Shown: one piece after another, positions 11,740-25,800 of the stretch
How positions within the stretch are numbered: the first letter of the stretch is position 1
Layout of the letters: the number at the start of each line of letters is the position of its first letter
Assembly: GCA_027382625.1 (NCBI GenBank)
Contig: JAJKFJ010022070.1
Location: forward strand, 1-64,000
From: Tetmemena sp. SeJ-2015
Taxonomy: Eukaryota; Ciliophora; Spirotrichea; Sporadotrichida; Oxytrichidae
DNA: 64,000 nt
Direction of reading: 5' to 3'
Translations under genes and position numbers: made by a program
The notes under the pieces: generated by a model
Told to the model about the DNA's origin: nothing
The model's database searches: none
Seen by the model: only the letters and a program-made list of their open reading frames with translations

Positions 11740-14640
11740 CGACAACATCATTCTAATAATACTTTCTTTCGCCTATAAGCAACAGGAAGCTAAATATAAG
11801 CTTAGAAACATAAGTCGAAGCAGTCATTTATTTCTGGAAAGAACTCAAAACATATTTGATGCTGTTATAGTTAAGCAGTAAAAGAAGAAATTATTTTAAT
11901 TTGTTCAACTAGTTGAAAAGATTCAATTAAATAACCCATTCAAAGATACTAGAGTCAAAAATATGATAATTAACCTCCATACTTTGGCAAAATGATTCCA
12001 GACTTCTGAAGAACGATAGAGAAAATAGTCATACTTCTAGGATAGCAAAGGATTTATTTTAATTTGACAGAGTCAGGTTAAATATTATCGCATTTTTATT
12101 GATCTAAATTATATTTCTTTTTTGTTGTTAATTACTTCAATTACATTAACCCTCCTCAGATAATAAATAAAAATTAATTATTGTATAATAAAAATTTTTT
12201 ATCTAAGTAACTCTTTAGTATTAAAATGGGAAAAGGGGGGATATAAAATTTTCAATTAAGCAACATTTTTTAAAAACTAAATTTAATATTACTTAATAAA
12301 GGGTATTTACTTTATAAAATTATGATCTGTCATTCATTCTTTGCTTTATTAAATATTTTTTGGTCAAATCTGCAAGGAATTATTATCGATGACAGCTTTT
12401 AAACATCTAATCAGAATTTTTTCAATTTATTGAAACTAGCTCACAACTAAAAACTAGACAAATAAATATATTTAGTATATTTTATAAGACATTTAGAATT
12501 TGGCAGTAAAAGAATATAGGGCGTAGTCAACTTCTAAGCTTAATGCTTAAAGATTAAGCCAAGAAATTTCTCATTTCAAAAATCTAAAGAGATTATAGTT
12601 TCAATTTAAATTCTTAATTTTAATAAATCTAGTAAAAATGAATATGATTAGCTTCTTTTTATAATTAGTTTTATTTATTAAGTTTGACTATTTAGGTATA
12701 TTTTTTTACTACTGCCATAACGTTCGATCAAAGATTTCTAATAGATGCTATCAATTGAAATTGTCTAAAAACAGATCAATCAAAAATAAATATCTTTATT
12801 TTTTAATTAATATGCTTGTTCGATATTTTTCTTCTAAAAAATTAGCAAACTTAAATCTAAATTTTGTAAAGGTTTGAAGCTTCAAAAGTTGTTCAAAAAA
12901 CAATTGAATAATTCCTATCTATATTTGACATTGCAGTTTCTATCCCTAAACTGGAGATGCTTGAAATTGAAGTCAAGCCTGATATTATTTTTTTTTATAC
13001 TAAACAGAATTTATAAGCTAGTAATTTAGTAGTAGAAGAAGAGGAACCACAATTTTTGGAAAATGTGGCATTCCCTTAGCTTAAGACTCTTAAAATTACT
13101 TTCAATACTGATGAATTTCTGATCAAAATTAGTAAAAATTTATTGGTAATTATTTTAAATTGAGTTAATGAACGATAATTTGAGATCTCTAAACATAAAC
13201 ATCTAATAAAAATGTAATATTATACAAGGGCTAAGAACCTCATATATATAGCCGCAAGCTAAACTTAAAACAACCGCTTCAGTCAAAAGAATTTATTTAT
13301 TTTTTAAGAAGATAAAGGTTTTGCAATAAACTGTTTCAAGAAATCAAAGGGGGGAATTTATCGTATTTTCAAAAATTATTTTTTATTTAAAGAAAAGGAA
13401 CTATCTTTATTCTTCCCTATTTAAAATAAAAGTAAAGGGAAATACAATTTTAAGCATGATTTTATAAAGAAAAATTTGTTTAAATATGCAAGGCCAAAAA
13501 TCCTTGCTAAAAATCAACTTCACACTTTATGTTTGACAAATTTAAATTATGAACCATAAACTCTTCAGAGCCTAATTCGAGAAACTAAATCTATTAACAA
13601 GATAATTCTAGTAGAAGAAACTGCTACTGATTTGAGTTATTTCGCAGATTTTTCAGAACATACGAGCATTAATTATTTCAAAATATAAAATTAAAAATTT
13701 TTCTTTTTAAAAAAAAAAAATTTAAAATTTGAAAAATTAAAAAACATTTTATTTTTATTATTTAACATTTTGGAAACCTTAAAAAGAATTTTTTTAGGAG
13801 ATACTAATAATTTTTAGATGAAATGGATCTGATATTGCCTATGTTTACAGGACTGGAATCTCTTACCCTAAAGAATGTTAAAATTCACGAGTATATTCTG
13901 CCTGCTATTTTTGGAGATGGCAACCAGTTAAGAATCTTTTCAAAGAGTATAAAGAGCCTTAAAATCATAAGTTCAAACAAGGTTTTATTATTTTAGTCTA
14001 ATTGGAATGAAGACACGAATTAGTTATTTTATTAGAGGGAGTTTATGGAGAAAGATGAAACTTTAGAAGAAGATTAGGATGAATAAGTAGATTCAGATGA
14101 TAATAGTGAGTCTAATGATAAGTCAAATGAATAATTTATAATGAAAAATCCAGCCTAATAAGTTCAAATGGCCTGCTATTTTTCTTAAGTACCGATGCAT
14201 GTGATATCAACTCAATATGAAGTTGAATTTTTAACTTACTAGAAATTAGAAAAACTAGTGGTAAATATTCCAAGCTTGACCATTTACGACCTATTTGATA
14301 TTTTAAAAGCTTCATCAGAAAAGTGTTTGCGTCATTTATCTGTTAACTCAATTTATAATTAAATTAGCAAGCGCAGTGGATTCATAGATAGTCATAAGGA
14401 TAAATCTGATCATAACCTAAAAATAATTGAGAAGGTGTTTGATTTGAGTCTGAATCTAAAATATATGCAAGTGCTTAGGTTATGCTTGAGTCTCAACTTT
14501 AACTTGATTTAATTTTTGTTGAAAGTGGATGAAAAGATTATAATAGAAGAAGAAAGAATTTTATTTTTAATATTCCATCACTAAAGAGGACTCTCAAGCA
14601 TTACAGAATTTTAGAGATCGACTGACCATAAATAACCTTA
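11740..14640 (+). pseudogene. LRR-like gene, fragmented (L1)
   Basis: Several plus-strand open pieces follow one another in order: an N-terminal part (KYKLRNISRSSHLFLERTQN, about 11790-11850), VSIPKLEMLEIEVKPDIIFF (about 12935-12995) with FPQLKTLKITFNTDEFLIKI, a piece with LHTLCLTNLNYEPQTLQSLI (about 13517-13580), and a long continuous frame from 13802 (MDLILPMFTGLESLTLKNVK) through an acidic linker (near 14040-14130) to FDLSLNLKYMQVLRLCLSLN. Spaced leucines (LxxLxLxx) indicate an irregular leucine-rich repeat protein. The gaps between pieces are AT-only. They could be IESs, in which case the gene may be intact in the somatic nucleus, but I found no clean pointers, so it may equally be decayed. 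Function unknown. Confidence 0.5.
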
Positions 14641-14649
14641 TCTATGCTT

Positions 14650-15430
14650 TGGTCATTTCAGAAATAAGTATCTATTTCAAAATAATTTTATCTTCAATTT
14701 ATGTTTACTTTAACTTTAAAAAGATAAATTGTTTAGATAAAATAATTTATAGATCATCCATCTTCTAATGAATTTAATCTGTTAATTAATCGTATGCTTA
14801 ATAAGTTAAAATACCAATAAAAGGTATTGGTTAATATGAAACGAAAATATGATTTAATTATCATAAAATCTAACCCAAATGTAAATAATTTGTTAATTTA
14901 TCGCTATATTATCTCTTTTGATAAGTCTTATATTTGAATTTATGATTTAAATAATTTAACCTAGAGTTGTATAAAAAGTTTAGTTGTGTATAGAATAATA
15001 AATTGTTATAATTAAAATATCTGTAAATATGGTTGAGTCCTTTTAACAATAATAAGATAAAAGTAAAGATAGCTTGAGATTTTAAGAATAAAAAGACTCA
15101 AATGTATTGAGGAACTTGGCTGGAGCGCATTTGATGGCTGAGATATTCAAAATATTTATTCTCTTATGCTTTTCCTTACCACGAAGCCACTGATGTAATC
15201 ATAAGCCTCAGTAAGCGCGGTAAAATATTCTTAGAAAGAAACGAACAGCAATTGCTTGCTGTCTTTAAAATTTATAATGTTTTAAGTCTGCAATAAACTC
15301 TTAATTTTAATAATTTGTGGATTATTTTGCAATGAGGAAGAGCCAACTTTTAGAAGAATCCTTTTTTCTGATTATATGTTTTTTATTAGGCAAACCTTTA
15401 TAGCCGAGCTTTTGAAAAATTTAGTTTAAA
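14650..15430. other. AT-rich stretch between LRR-like genes
   Basis: No gene recognised. The L1 frame stays open without TGA until about 14839 but loses its leucine-repeat character near 14640, so its true end is uncertain. A short piece around 15240-15310 (NEQQLLAVFKIYNVLSL) may be part of the next LRR-like gene. Confidence 0.4.
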
Positions 15431-17720
15431 AATTAATAAGCTTTAGAGAGTAAAAGAATTAAACATTTCATGATTAGCCCGCTAAACCTCAACTTCTAAA
15501 GACTTAAGGATTACACAGATAAATCAAAGGGCTTTATTGATACTTCATTAGATAGAATATTCTTCGAGTACTTTACAGATAGTTCAAATCTTGATGATAA
15601 ATTTGCTATAAAGATAATTTTTCTCATTTAATTAACTATAAGTTTTACGCAAAGAAAGATATTAGAATCTATAATTATGAAGTCAGAGAATATAATTGTC
15701 AAACATACACCTCTTGAAAATACTGATCAAAATATTCGGCCCTTCAAGGCCTCTGAAAATGTTCAATTTAAAGGGTTGACATTTGATTGCGACATATCGC
15801 TTATTGATTAAAATAATATAGTAGGATACTTTCAATATAAGATGATCTATCTTCGCTACAGTAATATTGCAAAAATCTACAAAGTTTATCAATAACTCAG
15901 CCATTTCTCCCAGTCTCTTTCACTATTATGGAAATAATTTTCTCTCTGTAATTTTTAAGAGAATACAATTAGATAATAACAAAGTAGAATTTGAAGAAAA
16001 GTTAAGCCTTAATTCACTCGAGTTTTTGGTGTTTGCAAGTTAACTTTGATTTATTTCTTTTAACTGCACTCCTTGAAATAATTGAGCCTCGACCTTGAAA
16101 AGATAGAATTCCCATTCTTAGAACAAGAACTCTTCCCTAGGTTATTACTTTTTGTTTGTTGTTAAAGTAGCTAGAAAGAATGGTCCTCTATTTGTCTCAT
16201 TCTTAAACAAGAAACATAGAGCAAGAGCGTATCAATTTATTTTATCGCTTTGGCATTCGGACATCTCTCTAATTTATTCAAAATATATTTTAATTTGAAG
16301 AACCTGACTATTGGAATGCCAAATTTAAGATTGCAAGCGCTTTCATCCATCATAAGCTTAGAGTCACTGTGTATTAACTCATCACTACAGGATCTCGTCA
16401 ATAAAACTTAAATTAAAAATAATGTGGAAGAGCAAAAAAGCTCTGAGTTTGAATCAAAGCATCAAGATTTAATATATAAACTTTGACGAATCCTTTCCAA
16501 ACTAGTGTCTTTGTCACTACCCGATGTTGATGGACAGATTTTAGAAAGCTTACTGAATTGTCTGTAAAAGTCTACAAGGATTAAAACTTATACATTGCTT
16601 ATCCTTGCTCAAGCTCCTTCATGCTTTAAACTTTCATCGAGAACAACACTTCCGTTCAAAATTAAATTATACTCTTATTCAAAACTTGATTGTTGTTGGC
16701 ATCAGAACGGCAGACTTAGCTTTCTTTAGAGCCTTCTATCAAAATAAGACTATCTAGAATCTTAAAATATATTTCCTTATGAATTTCACATTTGACGATG
16801 TAGTAGATTCAGATATTTTCCTGAAGGAAGAGGACTTTTTATTCGAGCCGAAGACTAATCATCTTATTAATTTAATCACACCCTATAAGCACTCATGTTT
16901 AAAGTGCAATCTGGAAAATTTAAGCCAATCATTGATAGAGAATATTTTTGCTCCCTTCTACCAAAAATGTTTTTATTCTTGGCATTTTTGATAACCTTAC
17001 AAAAGTTAATATCTCTGGAATAAACTTTGACGATAAGCATGGGCAATAATAGCAAAACGATCATCCAAGCAAATATTAAAGTCTCTTTGATTAGATAACC
17101 ACCTAGCCAAGATTGAGGAGTTTTGAAATCTTCAATAGTAAATTTTCTCCTTCAATTATATTTATTAATTTATTTTGCTTCATATAAAAAGGCGTTGTTT
17201 GATTCGTTTAGAGATAATAAGCCTAAATATCTGAGAATTCTTGACTTCTCAGGTTGTTTTTACTAAGACAACACAATCTTTGATAGAATTGAGAGTATTT
17301 TAGAAAGCAATAGATTGATAACTAACTTGAGTATGTTTAAAATAGACATGAAATACGAGCAGTGTAAAAGGCTTTTGTAGGCGATCAAAATTCATCCTAG
17401 CCTAAAACATTATTCCAAATTTTTAATTTACAAGTAAGGTTTGATTTGGGCAAAGTCATCTATGAAGATTTAAAAGATGAGGAGATATAACAAATAGAGA
17501 TACTAGACAGCTTGCCAGAAACAATCTAGAAACTAAAAGTTTTCACTCTCAAAATCACAACTAAAAGATTTTCAAAGCAACAATTAATGAATAAGATGGA
17601 AAATCTCATTTCTTAGCTCCCAAATATATAAGTCCTTCACCTTTGAATTTAGTTAATTCATTAAGTTAGAAAAATTAAATCATTCACTCTCTATATTAAA
17701 AAAGATTCTTTGAATAATTT
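15430..17720 (+). pseudogene. LRR-like gene(s), fragmented (L2/L3)
   Basis: Plus-strand open pieces: KDYTDKSKGFIDTSLDRIFF to MIYLRYSNIAKIYKVYQ (about 15500-15895), a piece around 15920-16040 (NKVEFEEKLSLNSLEFLVFA), then LVSLSLPDVDGQILESLLNC and, after a one-base shift near 16560, SLQGLKLIHCLSLLKLLHAL running on through LAFFRAFYQNKTIQNLKIYF to a TGA near 16989. A further piece at 17.15-17.70 kb contains LRILDFSGCF and ETIQKLKVFTLKI. Leucine spacing suggests ribonuclease-inhibitor-like or irregular repeats. Shifts and TGAs between pieces may be IESs or decay. The region 16.83-17.72 kb has a diverged copy at 6.36-8.76 kb. Confidence 0.5.
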
Positions 17721-17779
17721 TTCAAAATTATAACTATAATATATTTGGCAGTGAGTTTATGAACTAGACTAAAGTATCC

Positions 17780-20450
17780 AAACACAAGTTCTTATATTCG
17801 AAATTCTTCTTCGGCTTGAGTGAAAGATGAGTTAAGTTAGTTTTATTCATTTTTAATATTTTCAAGAAATATTGCATCATTTTCTCGCTAGGGAATTCTG
17901 GATCATCTCACTATCATCCAATAAATTTTTGACTAAATAATTTTAAGAACATGGTAAGAAATATTTTTCATCCAAATTCAACTTTCTTAATTTAGGATGA
18001 TGAGAGATAGCTTCAAAAAGTTCCTCAAGCACCTCTATTTATAAGATTTAGCATTTTCTTATACTTAATTCGACAAGGGTCTTATTTTTTCTAATGTATG
18101 GAATAATAGTCCTTGTAAAATGTTTTGTCCATAATTTGCATATCATCAAATTCCAAAACTCTAATAATCTACCTGCCTTTCTCTAATTTCTATAACAAAG
18201 CGTCAATCAGTTTTCTTTTGGGGAGGCTGATGTTCTTTAAGCTTATATGATAGAGGTCCTTGCACTATGAAATTGAACTTATCAGAGAATGGAATTCTTG
18301 CTCATTAAAGCTCATATAGCTTATTTTCAGAATTCTTAAGCCTCTGAACATGCTCAAAGCAGCTACAAAGTTTTGAGATAGTTTGCTAGAATAATCAGGA
18401 ATTTAAAGTTGGCAATCTGCTGAAATCTTTTGCTAGGGAATGTTTCCTTTGAAGCATATATCTAGATGCTCCAAAGTTTTGTTGTACCCTTGCCATGGCT
18501 AGAGTGGCTCAATTTGGTTTGGAAAGTAGTTTTTACTCATTTTAAAAGTTTGAAATTCTATCTTATACTTTCTTAAAGAGTCTTATTGAACTCGAGGGCT
18601 TGCAGAAAACTCAAGTCCTCTATAAATTTCCGATGGGGAAAAATTAATTTTTCTAAAACTCAAACCAAAAAAAAAACTTTTTAATTTTTCTCAATATTTA
18701 AAAATATTTAAAGTTTTTTTAAATTTTTTTTCCATTTCAAAATTTTTTTTATTTTTCTAAAGGTTTGAGGCCGAGATAGTTTGGATAACTTGTTTTTTGG
18801 GTATAAAATTCCAATTTTACAGGGATGAGGCAAGAAGCATACTACCTGAGATCAGGGAGATTACCACTAAAATCCTTTACTAGGAAGATATCTCTAGGCA
18901 ACATAAATATATTAGGAAGGACTCTCAGATTCTCTGCAACTAAATTTTTTTTTAGTCTTAGGGTTTTGGAAATTTTTCTGCAAGCATGTTCTAGCTCAAA
19001 TGTAACATGTCCCGATATTTAATAACTATTCAGCTTTTTTTGTGTGCTGATATGCTCACAGCAATATCATTTAATAAATTATTTAGGTTAATTCCCTTTA
19101 ATTTCCTATTATTATATTGAAAAAAAAATTGAATTTTAAATATTTTAAATAAATAATTATCAATAATTTTAATCTTCTATAAAGTGTCTGAATTGATTCT
19201 CTCAAAAGGAATTCTTAGGAGTATAAATTCTTTAAAAGACTTTTTCAATTGATATGACAATAGTGAAGCTGTAAATCCTAATTGAGTAAAGTTAAAAATG
19301 ATTTTATGTTGATCGGTTTGGAGCAGACTATTCTCAAAGTTTCAAAAGTGAGAAGATTTATCTTTAGACTCTCAAGTTTTGGATGAGTCCAAATCATTTT
19401 GAGCATTTCAGAAAGGCATTCATTATATCTGCGAGTGCCAGGAGCCATGTCCTTTTTAAATTAGAGATTAAGGTGTTTTAGATTATCCAAATGCTGGATG
19501 CCTTTTAAATATTTTGAACCCTCAAAATTTCCAAATACAAGCTTCAATCACTCTAAGTTAGGAAAACTATGCTCCCTCAATACTTTATTTTACTTAGAGA
19601 GCTTTTAAAAAAGATAATAATGGAGTAGCTTAACAATCTGAAGAACTAATTTCCAATATTTTAAGACTTTTACATTTCTTTATTCAAAGCAATTATTATT
19701 TGTTGATTAAAGCTATGACTATTTTAAGAAGTGGTATAATAAACAATTTTTACTTGGAAAATTCTTATTTATTGTTATTATCATAGGATATGCTTCGTAT
19801 AATCTATATTTTAATTTGCTTAGGTTCATTAATTTAATTATTATACTTTGAGATTTTCTTTCATTATAAAACATCTTTAAAACTGAGTAGTCTAAATAAG
19901 ATAGTAAATGGAGTATATAAGATGCTTCTGCTCATTTTTATCAAAAATTCTTCCCTAATAAATAGCTAAAATTAAAAATAAGTCGGATTTATCTTATTAT
20001 AATAATGATTATAAAATTTTATTTAAATTTCTTGAAGAGCATCTCCAAAGTAATAATTATGATTTCACGCATTTCATTTGTATGACTCTTGAAAGATTCT
20101 TCTAGCTTTTGTGAGATTATCTCAACACTCACAAATCCTTTGCTTTATAAAACAAAATCCTAGAAATGTTAAGGGTCCTCAATCTAAGAAATCTTGAGCT
20201 CATCTACAATAAAGTCAGTAATGGGATTTGAAAATTCATTTAAAGACAACAAAGACATTGACTTAAAATATTCCAAAACAAAGTGAAACTTAAATAATTG
20301 AGTAGAGATGGCTCTTAATGGTTTTTTATATGCAAAAATACTCCAACTGTTGTTCATTCTTCTCAAAGAAATAGAGACCTGCTTTGTTTAGCTGCTTAAT
20401 GAGAGCTACTGACTTTTAGTAGTGAGAAAGGTAAGATAGGATCATGGTAG
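17780..20450 (-). pseudogene. LRR-like gene, minus strand, fragmented (L4)
   Basis: The minus strand starts near 20446 with MILSYLSHYQKSVALIKQLN, shifts frame near 20330 and runs on through FKFHFVLEYFKSMSLLSLNE and KGFVSVEIISQKLEESFKSH. Further leucine-rich pieces follow down to about 17.8 kb (for example TQLGFTASLLSYQLKKSFKE near 19220-19290). It is tail to tail with L3. The interval includes a low-complexity A/T tract at 18640-18760. The same head/tail arrangement is partly visible in the decayed 6.3-9.7 kb copy. Several shifts are present. Function unknown. Confidence 0.4.
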
Positions 20451-20869
20451 TGGCCAATGAACTCTTGAGTGTTTAGAATAGGATATAGATTTGATCTTGC
20501 TCGTATGCAACCTTAAAAATATATTTTATTATCTTAGTTGGTTGACTTAATCTCTCCATCTAATTCTGATTTATTTATATCTTTTCGAACAAATCTTAAT
20601 TTATTGTTTTCAAAATCTAATCTAATAATTACTTTAATAAAGGGGTGGAAAATAAATCGTTTTATTTTCTATGTTTATTTCTTTGCCAACTTATTATTTT
20701 AATTTAATGTTTATTTCAAATTTTCTATGTGAATTAGATCTTCATATTTGGAATTCATTCTAAATGTCAGAACTTTAAAGCGATATTAGAAATAAATATC
20801 AATTATAAAGAAATAAAAAACAAGTTATAAAATAATTTAGTAAGTTAATATTCCCCAATAAATACAATA

Positions 20870-22795
20870 ATGGAGAGCATTTAAAATAAGGATCATCTTT
20901 TATTTCCAATAAGCCCTTCTTATAAACAAGACAAAGACCAAATTATAATCGATAATAAAAGCTAAGATGAAGAGAGTTATATACTCTCGTTAGACTCAAA
21001 ATTCATTCTCTAAAATAGTTCCAGCATTGAAAAGGAGAAAAATAAAAATGATGATAAAGAAAACTAGCGCTTAATGTTAATTCAGAAGACAATAAAAACC
21101 ATTTATAGTAGCTTAGACATCAGCTTCTTTTTGCTACCATATGTATTTGCAAAACAGGGGCTAGGAATAGCGCTCTTCTTTATGGTTGAGTTCCAAATTT
21201 TTTCCACTATAGCTACAAGAGCTCTTTTAGAGTCATCACGAATTTATCAATCCTCAATGATATAGCAAAAACAAATTCTAAACAATGTTAAAAACTCAAA
21301 TGCTTACATCATACTGATAGACTTCTATTTCAAAGATAGCTTTCTCTAAAGAAGATACTTTAAATCTCTGCTCACCTTCTTAGTATTTTCTTAATTCATC
21401 CTTCTATCTGCATATATGCTGAAGTTCTCATTTATGATTCTGAGGTCTTTGGCTAACTCACAAGGCATAACTGCTTTTGTAATTCTGTCCACTATTTTGA
21501 TAATAAACTACAAGCCTTTGTTCGATTAACTTAGCATCTAGCGCAAGTTTTATATCTTGCTTGGTCTTATTGCAGTTGGAAAAATAAATATATTCAAAAT
21601 TTTTAGTTGGCTACGCAGTTGCATTATTCTCCATAAAATAACCACTAGGTAGTGAGGGAATAAAATTGCTATCTTATGATATTGACGATACTTTTGGGTT
21701 ATGGAGCTTTTCACTTGCTATGCCTGTTATTAAATAATTACGATTGCAGTAGCAGAAGCCAAAGCTTTCAACATAGATGAGAGCCAAGGCATCGGATTAC
21801 TACAACTCAATCAGTTTAGCACTGAAAGCACTCTTTGGAATATACATTTTATTCAGAGTTGGCTACTCCCAGCTTGAAAAAGATTAATTCATGCTAAGTT
21901 TGGTTTCTCCAGCTTGCTAGCTTTTGATATTGTTAATTTATAATCTAATTACAAGGATAAGATAAAAAGAAGAAATAAATAATGTTGATTATTTCATCCA
22001 AATTTATAATTCCTAATTTTGAATGCCAATTTTCGCATTCCCAATATGTAATCTTGAAAGATATTAATTTTTAGAATATGATTTCTATCCCTGAATTTGA
22101 AAATTGATTCTTAAATTTAATTTTAATTATGAAATATTGATGTTGATAATAGTGGCAACTTTTTCTTCAACTAAGAGTTCTATTAAAGAAACTTATGCTC
22201 TAACAGGGAATCAATACTTCATAGTAGCACTCTCGGTCCTCTCTCTAATAATTAGCATGAGAATAGATCTGCAAAGTCTGGTTAACATGACGAACTATTT
22301 GAGCATGTTCTTGCATTTCTAATTCATTACAGTTGTACCCTTCTCTATTTATTACAAAGCTTTAGGCGTCCTTGAAACCAACTAGATCACTTCTTACACA
22401 TAGCCAATTCCTGATAGTAAAAATAAAAAAAATATTTCTTCTCATTAAAAGTGGTTATGGCTCTATTTAAAATGGACCTCAAAAGGAAACTGAGCAAATA
22501 AGTGAAATTATAGCATCGATAGGGAGAGTAATCCCATTCAAATTCCTCAGGAGGTACTTAATTCAGGACTCTGAGTAAAAAGCCAAACTCATTCCTCTTG
22601 GCTTTGTTTCCAACGGTCTCAAAACCATTTGCTTCATGATTCTGCTTTCGCTCTACTCCCTATACTAAAAGTTTTGAATTAACTTTTATCGTTCTCAAAT
22701 ATTTCATCTTGATATGATGAAATTGTATTGGTGGTTACACAATTATGTAAAAACTTAATTTCAAAAGGGCTCTTAATTATAGTATTCGTGAATGT
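20870..22795 (+). CDS. Probable amino-acid transporter (AAAP-like), interrupted
   Basis: ATG at 20870 begins a polar N-terminal tail (MESIQNKDHLLFPISPSYKQ) followed by membrane segments. FFLLPYVFAKQGLGIALFFM resembles the first helix of amino-acid/auxin permease family members (S/LPYAFxxxG). Later helices include FKSLLTFLVFSQFILLSAYM, AFVILSTILIINYKPLFDQL, EILMLIIVATFSSTKSSIKE and YFIVALSVLSLIISMRIDLQ. A C-terminal part, PLGFVSNGLKTICFMILLSL, reads to about 22795. The frame changes at about 21.6, 21.77 and 22.1 kb, across AT-rich segments that may be IESs. Family membership rests on the first helix and topology. It is followed 70 bases later by the start of the next plus-strand gene. Confidence 0.5.
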
Positions 22796-22863
22796 AAGTG
22801 AGGAGGTTTGATGATAGAGAAAGGTTGATATTAATAATTTTAATCTGGAATAAATATATTAAA

Positions 22864-25800
22864 ATGGAGATCGATATTGATGTCTACTTTTGGATGGTGG
22901 ACCGAGGGCTTTTTGACGATGACCAGCGCAACAAAGTGGACATGGAGAGGAATAAAGTCAGACTACACCGAGAGCACAGCTAAAAATTTGAAAATGGTTA
23001 CTACGTTGGCAAAATCATGCTCCTTCTTAAAAAGTCAATTGTAAGTTAAATGAATTTGATGAAGATTGGGTATATTTTTAAAAAGGCATTATTTATAACA
23101 CTATGTGAATTTAAAGCTGACTGACTTTATCCGTTTAGATAAAAATTTCCAAGAAGCCTTTCACATTGGATCCTGGCATCGCAAACATGAAAGACTAAAT
23201 AACGAGCATAGTTAAATAGTAAAATTGGTCATTGGTCTGCAAGGAATTAAAGGTAAGAATTAATAGTGCAATAAATATACATCTATCAAATTTGTTACCT
23301 ACATATGATCTGCTTTTTTCTAAACTCATCCTAACAAGTATCCCTCTGGCTAAAAATAATTACTTTCTTAGAAATTTGGAATCAAGGTAGACGGAGAAAA
23401 GAAGGCTAAAATCATTGAGGGAAGAACGCAGCATGTGAATGAGATTCTAGGGAAATTGTTTGATTTTGATAACGGTGGGCTCCAGTCTGGACGGTTTCAG
23501 GATGGAAACATCTCAGAAATTTTAGGCAACGGTCTCGACACTTCTGCTCTTTTAGAGGGTCAAATTTAATTAAATTCTCTTTAAAATTACAATGCAATAT
23601 TTGTATTGTGAATATCCACTAATGTGTCAATTGATCACACCGCTAATAAGAAATCAAGCATGATACAACTGGAGCCACTATCTAGTAACAGGCACCGCAA
23701 GGGAAAGCTCGACATCACTGTTATCAATTCTTAATCTTATTACTATTTTAAGATATTCCGCCGACTTGCTTTCCAAACACTCTATGACATCCTCTCCTCC
23801 AAGAAGAAATCAAAAAATGCTAGGGATTTCAAACAGCATCACATCATTGAACGATATAAACGAGTAGAAGGACTTGGCATTTGCAGAAACGACTCTGGAG
23901 TTTGTCCTGCTTTCTCTTTCAAAGAGTTTACAGATTAAGCCAAAGTAAGCTGCAGGTCTGCTATCTAATAACCACAAATTCTTAATTCACATAGCAGTCA
24001 AAGGCATGAAAGGAAATGACTTCACCAAAATTCAACAGTGGTACCCGGATTATAATTTATTTGCGATTTATACCTAGATATTTATCAGAACACTCAGCTT
24101 CTTCTGCAACTTATTGATAATGAGAAAGAAGCTAATGCCATGAAACTTACTTTAACCTTAAACTATTCACATATTTTTACTTTGAACATCTTAAAGTGCG
24201 GACTTTACTCTCAAAACTCAGAGCTTGCTATCAACTGCTGCAGACTACTATCAAAAATTGGCCAGGAGGTAAATAGCATTGGGGGTCAGCTTACAGGCTT
24301 AGCTTGGGATTGGCTCATAAATTCAAATAGTTTGAACTAAAATCTTCCTGCTAATCTTAATGACGTGAGAGTGCCAGATATGCACGCAAGCATCATTGAA
24401 CCAGGGAGTACTCCTTAGAAGGGTGAAAATTTTAGTTAACGGTTTGCATTTATTAAACTTCCCGAACACCGAGTCTGGTCTGAAGTCAATTATCTTTTGT
24501 TACAACAGATTCATCTAGGAAGGAGGTCTCTTAGAAAGCATTTTCCCTCTGCTAATACATTTTGGAAAGTCAAATCTCACTGAGATATTTAGCTTATACT
24601 TACTTATTTTGAGCTATTCAACCATCATTTGAGAAATGAGTTCAACAACGAGAAGCTTCCATACTTGCAGTTCTGCCACGAGCTCATGATTGGCCACTAT
24701 CAGACTGTTCTTTTCAGAGATAACATCCTTAATAACTCTCCTGGTGGAGGGATATCCGGCTATGAGGCGCAAGCAAACGCGACTCCTCATAATTCACTTG
24801 TAGGAGGAGCGATTTTCAACGAGTGGCTAAACTTCGCACTCAGGATGGCAGAATACGAGGGGCTTTAGATGGCAAACAATTATCCACTTTATAACTAAGG
24901 AGGGAATCAGATATTGAGTGAGAGGATTTCTGCAATAACTTTCCTGGCAGATGTTTGGGAACTATTGTCAGATAGATTCGAAGAGAGCTCTCTCATGAAC
25001 GCAGGTACTGTGATGGGGACTCAGATCGACACTGCTCAAGCAATCCTAAGTGTCTTGAAAAGAGGTGCAGAGATAGAATTAAAATCATTCGAGTGCAGAG
25101 CTTCGAACTCTTGTTCAAGCTACTCAATCAATAGAAAATTATTTTAAATTATTCATATTTTTATTTGTGAGTGTATTTGCAAGTAACAGAAACTAGTTTG
25201 CACCTATTATCTACAAGTCACTGACTTTCCTGTTGATTGAGTTCCATTAGGATTCAGAAATCAGGGAGCATTTGATGCGCCACTTCATTTCACTCTTCTA
25301 ATATATCTAAACTGTACCTGTGGCCATCCTCTGTGAACCACTGATTAAGCAGATTGAAATTTCTCAATCAGGTATCAATATGCATTATTTAGACTTATCA
25401 TTTTATTTGAATGCTGTAGATAGCCCTTACTCAAAACCCAAACCCCTCGTACAGTTTAACATCTACGACTTTGAATTCTTTGGAGTGGTAATCCACCACA
25501 AGAGAGTGAACTTGCAAACTTCCATGCAGGTGGTAGATCTGTTAGTGAACATAGCAGGCAGCAACATCTTCTTCGCCAATACTTCAATCGCTATCATCCT
25601 AGAAGTGATTCATAAGTTCAGCAGAGAACCTTTGCTGCACAGTCAATTCTCGCAGATCACCAAACAGCAGATCAACATACTGGAGGACTCAGAGAAACTC
25701 AAGAACAAACTCTCAGGCCAGAAGAAGAAACAGAGAGAAATACAGTAGAAGAAACTTGAGGAGACTCTCTCCAAGAACAAGGCTAATAAGTTTGTTCAGA

